Positions 22,654-24,865 of a DNA stretch of 24,865 bases are shown piece after piece. The notes below the pieces were generated by a model. The model was not told the origin of the DNA. It ran no database searches and saw only the letters and a list, made by a program, of their open reading frames with translations. Position 1 is the first letter of the stretch; every line of letters begins with the position of its first letter. Both the position numbers and the translations under genes were made by a program. The stretch covers positions 1 through 24,865 of the forward strand of contig JAEDHX010000026.1 in the NCBI GenBank assembly GCA_016296785.1, in the 5' to 3' direction. The DNA comes from Coprococcus sp. (lineage in GTDB: Bacteria > Bacillota > Clostridia > Lachnospirales > Lachnospiraceae).

Positions 22654-23496
22654 TTATTCTATTTTACCAAAACCGCCCTTAAATCTGAATACGGCTTTTC
22701 CGATAAATTCACTCTTATGTATATTACCTACATCCATCAAACGACTGTCACGGCTGTTATTTCTATTATCACCCATTACAAAATACTCATCCTCTCCTAG
22801 AGTAACAGGCTCAGCTGCAACACCTCTCTTTGATGGTTCAATCGGCTCTCTTCCATATACATCTTCTTCTAATAGTTCATTGTTGATATATACTAATCCA
22901 TCCTCATCAATATATACTGTCTCGCCGGGAAGACCGATAATTCTCTTGATATAGAAAGTATCACTGTCTTCATCATATGGAAATACAACAATATCAAAGC
23001 GTTCAGGATCATTAAATCTATATGATATTTTATCAATCCATAAGCTATCTTCAGTATGAAGTGTATTACTCATTGATTCGCCATCAACCTCTGTACGCTG
23101 ACCAACATATTTTAATATGAGCCAGCATAAGAGAATTATTACAACTATATAAAGACCAAGACTTATTATATCCTTTACAATATTAATCTCTTTAGGATCT
23201 TCCTTTTCTTTAGTCTTTTTCTTTTTCTTCTTTTTCTTCTTTGTATCAGAAGCTTCATCTTCTGAAGTATCTAAATCAATTGAATCATTTACTTCATTTG
23301 CTTCAACTGAATCATTGCCTTCATCTTCTTCATTTGATTCAGGAATATTTTCAGATGATGCCTTTTTCTTAGCTTTAGCTAAAGCCTTAGCTCTCTTTTT
23401 CTCGAGCTTTTCAATTTCCTTTTCCCTAGCCTTCCTGGTAGGATCATCCTGAAAAATCTCATCTAATGTTTCACTTCTGCTCTTTTCTTCGCTCAT
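22654..23496 (-). CDS. lepB: Signal peptidase I with long charged N-terminal extension
   Basis: Type I signal peptidase that cleaves signal peptides at the outer face of the membrane. Of 280 residues, the first about 104 are a cytoplasmic, low-complexity charged region: helical Lys/Ala/Glu-rich (about 20-48), acidic Glu/Asp/Asn (about 49-83), then nine lysines (86-94) and TKEKED. One membrane segment follows (about 107-131). Catalytic Ser141 is in DGESM and catalytic Lys184 in YIKRIIG. The conserved boxes LPGETV, MGDNRNNSRDSR and GKAVFRF complete the enzyme. The extension roughly doubles the usual cytoplasmic part. GAAGG precedes ATG, 16 bases after rbgA. A second lepB lies on the other side of rbgA. 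Confidence 0.95.
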   Translation of the reverse strand: MSEEKSRSETLDEIFQDDPTRKAREKEIEKLEKKRAKALAKAKKKASSENIPESNEEDEGNDSVEANEVNDSIDLDTSEDEASDTKKKKKKKKKTKEKEDPKEINIVKDIISLGLYIVVIILLCWLILKYVGQRTEVDGESMSNTLHTEDSLWIDKISYRFNDPERFDIVVFPYDEDSDTFYIKRIIGLPGETVYIDEDGLVYINNELLEEDVYGREPIEPSKRGVAAEPVTLGEDEYFVMGDNRNNSRDSRLMDVGNIHKSEFIGKAVFRFKGGFGKIE

Positions 23497-23512
23497 ATAC
23501 CTTCACACCCTA

Positions 23513-24358
23513 TTATTCAGCAGGTACTTCAAGAGATACTCTGCCTAATTTACCACTTCTAAAATCATCTAATACTATCGATGCTGCTTTATCAATATCT
23601 AATTCTCCACCCTTTTTAAGACATGCTCTGTTACTAGCAATATCAGATAAAACTCTTACAGCATCATCACTCTCTTCAATATTATACCTATCAGACAGTG
23701 TATTACAATAGTTATTAACCATAAATTTTATTAATTCACATGTAAGGTCTGAGGCATTTAGTATCTCATCATTAATAGAGCCAATAAAACCTAGTCTAAG
23801 ACCAACATTAACATCATCAAATTTTGGCCATAATATACCGGGAGTATCCAAAAGTTCAATATTTTTACTAAGCTTTATCCATTGTTTACCCTTTGTAACA
23901 CCGGGCTTATTACCTACCTTAGCACAGGCCTTCTTTGCATAGGTATTGATAAAGGTTGATTTACCGACATTAGGTATTCCAACAATCATAGCCCTTATAG
24001 GTCTGTTAATGATACCCCTTTTTCTATCACGTTCAATCTTTTCACGGCAAGCCTCCTGAACAAGAGCATCAATCTTCTTCATTCCATTACCTGCTCTCGC
24101 ATTAATCCTTGCAACATAAAATCCCTTTTCTTTATAATATTCCTCCCATTTTGCTGTTATAGCATCATCTGCCAAATCAGCCTTATTAAGAAGTAATAAT
24201 CTGAATTTATTCTTTGCCAGCTCATCAATATCCGGATTCTTACTAGAAAATGGAATTCTTGCATCAATAAGGTCAATTACAATGTCTATTAATTTTATAT
24301 TCTCCTGCATCATTCGCTTTGCTTTGGTCATATGACCGGGATACCATTGAATATTCAT
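23513..24358 (-). CDS. rbgA: Ribosome biogenesis GTPase RbgA (YlqF)
   Basis: Circularly permuted GTPase that drives late 50S subunit assembly. The 281 residues begin with the diagnostic IQWYPGHMTKAKRMM. The G motifs occur in permuted order: LNKADLADD (G4, about 58), RINARAGNG (G5), GIPNVGKST (G1, about 127) and DTPGILWPK (G3). The helical C-terminal domain (about 175-281) binds the ribosome. Its ATG overlaps the stop of the upstream lepB (TAATG), which suggests coupling. RbgA and Der in one transcript place two 50S-assembly GTPases under common control. The spacing to the next lepB is 16 bases. Confidence 0.97.
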   Translation of the reverse strand: MNIQWYPGHMTKAKRMMQENIKLIDIVIDLIDARIPFSSKNPDIDELAKNKFRLLLLNKADLADDAITAKWEEYYKEKGFYVARINARAGNGMKKIDALVQEACREKIERDRKRGIINRPIRAMIVGIPNVGKSTFINTYAKKACAKVGNKPGVTKGKQWIKLSKNIELLDTPGILWPKFDDVNVGLRLGFIGSINDEILNASDLTCELIKFMVNNYCNTLSDRYNIEESDDAVRVLSDIASNRACLKKGGELDIDKAASIVLDDFRSGKLGRVSLEVPAE

Positions 24359-24865
24359 TATTTACTAATCCTTCCTAACATCTCCGATTTCATTATATTG
24401 CCAACATTAGGATATCTTGAATCCTGACTATTATTGACATTATCACCTAAGAGGAAATATTCATCATCACCAAGTGTAATACTCTTTTCAGTAAGGCCGG
24501 GAGTATGAATATACTCTTCTATTGGCATATCAGGTATCTGATTACCATTTACATATACAACACCATTAGCTATAAGGATAGTCTCACCAGGCATACCTAT
24601 TACTCGCTTAATATCATAATACGATTCATTGTTTTCAATAGTTCTATATGCTACAATATCAAATCTTTCCGGATCCTTTAGCTTATATATTATCTTATTA
24701 ACAGTACATTTTTCGCCATCTTCGATAGTTGGCTTCATTGATGAACCGACCATATAAACAGGTTGACAAATAAATGCTACAAACGCATATGCCACAATTA
24801 CTGCAATAAGAACAACCAACAGCCATTCTAATATTGTTTTAAAAATCTTCCTTATAGTACGTTCT
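24358..24865 (-). CDS. lepB: Signal peptidase I, N terminus cut by window edge
   Basis: The frame stays open to the right edge: the codons before 24819 read ERTIRKIFKTILEWL with no stop, so the true start is outside the window and the TTG at 24819 is not needed as a start. The visible part is one membrane segment (LLVVLIAVIVAYAFVAF), then VGSSMKP with the catalytic Ser and DIKRVIG with the catalytic Lys. MPGETI, LGDNVNNSQDSR and a short end ILGRISK-like tail follow. Compared with the other lepB it lacks the long lysine-rich cytoplasmic extension, as far as can be seen, and is much shorter. Its stop overlaps the rbgA start. Confidence 0.93.
   Translation of the reverse strand, partial: ERTIRKIFKTILEWLLVVLIAVIVAYAFVAFICQPVYMVGSSMKPTIEDGEKCTVNKIIYKLKDPERFDIVAYRTIENNESYYDIKRVIGMPGETILIANGVVYVNGNQIPDMPIEEYIHTPGLTEKSITLGDDEYFLLGDNVNNSQDSRYPNVGNIMKSEMLGRISK

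Noticed and set aside
23215..23241. Homopyrimidine run as a non-coding regulatory or triplex element
   Set aside because: It is explained by nine Lys codons of the lepB extension, in frame with strong catalytic motifs downstream.
16187..24865. Long same-strand run as a possible new system
   Set aside because: All genes are known core families (lepB, rbgA, rnhB, yraN, pgeF, DUF512, der, plsY, gpsA) in an arrangement partly common in Firmicutes; only DUF512 is of unknown function.

Overview
The window reads as chromosomal DNA of a low-GC, endospore-forming Firmicute of the class Clostridia. I infer the family Lachnospiraceae, at moderate confidence. The spore-former call rests on SpoIVA, both dipicolinate synthase subunits, a CotF-type coat gene pair and sporulation-like promoters. 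AT-rich codon use, strong AGGAGG-type ribosome binding sites and adjacent DivIVA and ScpAB genes fit the same group. I see no phage, insertion sequence, CRISPR array, tRNA or rRNA. No stretch longer than about 300 bases lacks a gene; the largest gaps are 170-185 bases and are promoter or terminator regions.

Left part (1-5400): a secreted Ig-like (Big_2) surface protein runs off the left edge. Upstream of it on the same strand are a membrane-anchored metallophosphoesterase and a D-Ala-D-Ala carboxypeptidase. A divergent DAHP synthase gene (shikimate pathway entry) follows and converges on a divIVA-SCP2 operon through a perfect inverted-repeat terminator. Next (6200-8700) come dtd (D-aminoacyl-tRNA deacylase) and a divergent asparagine synthetase gene.

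Middle (8700-16100) is a sporulation and chromosome-segregation block. On the minus strand, in transcription order, it holds spoIVA, scpA, scpB, a secreted S11 carboxypeptidase, dpaA and dpaB. Candidate sigma-E promoters precede spoIVA and the carboxypeptidase, and a candidate sigma-K promoter precedes dpaA. This fits an order of coat base and cortex first, dipicolinate later. Upstream of spoIVA lie an orphan, apparently truncated adhesin-domain gene and a divergent pair of small CotF-like coat genes.

Right part (16187-24865) is one long minus-strand housekeeping run: lepB (cut by the right edge), rbgA, a second lepB with a long lysine-rich extension, rnhB, yraN, pgeF, a DUF512 radical-SAM gene, der, plsY and gpsA. 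Most neighbours overlap or lie within about 30 bases. The run joins protein export, ribosome assembly (RbgA, Der), RNA/DNA maintenance and phospholipid synthesis (GpsA makes glycerol-3-phosphate, PlsY acylates it).

Most of the window is ordinary core genome and I do not see a clear new multi-gene system. The points most worth a second look are the C2H2 zinc-finger-like motif at the end of the secreted Ig-like protein, the orphan adhesin fragment next to spoIVA, the split coat genes ending in three cysteines, and the sporulation promoter set.
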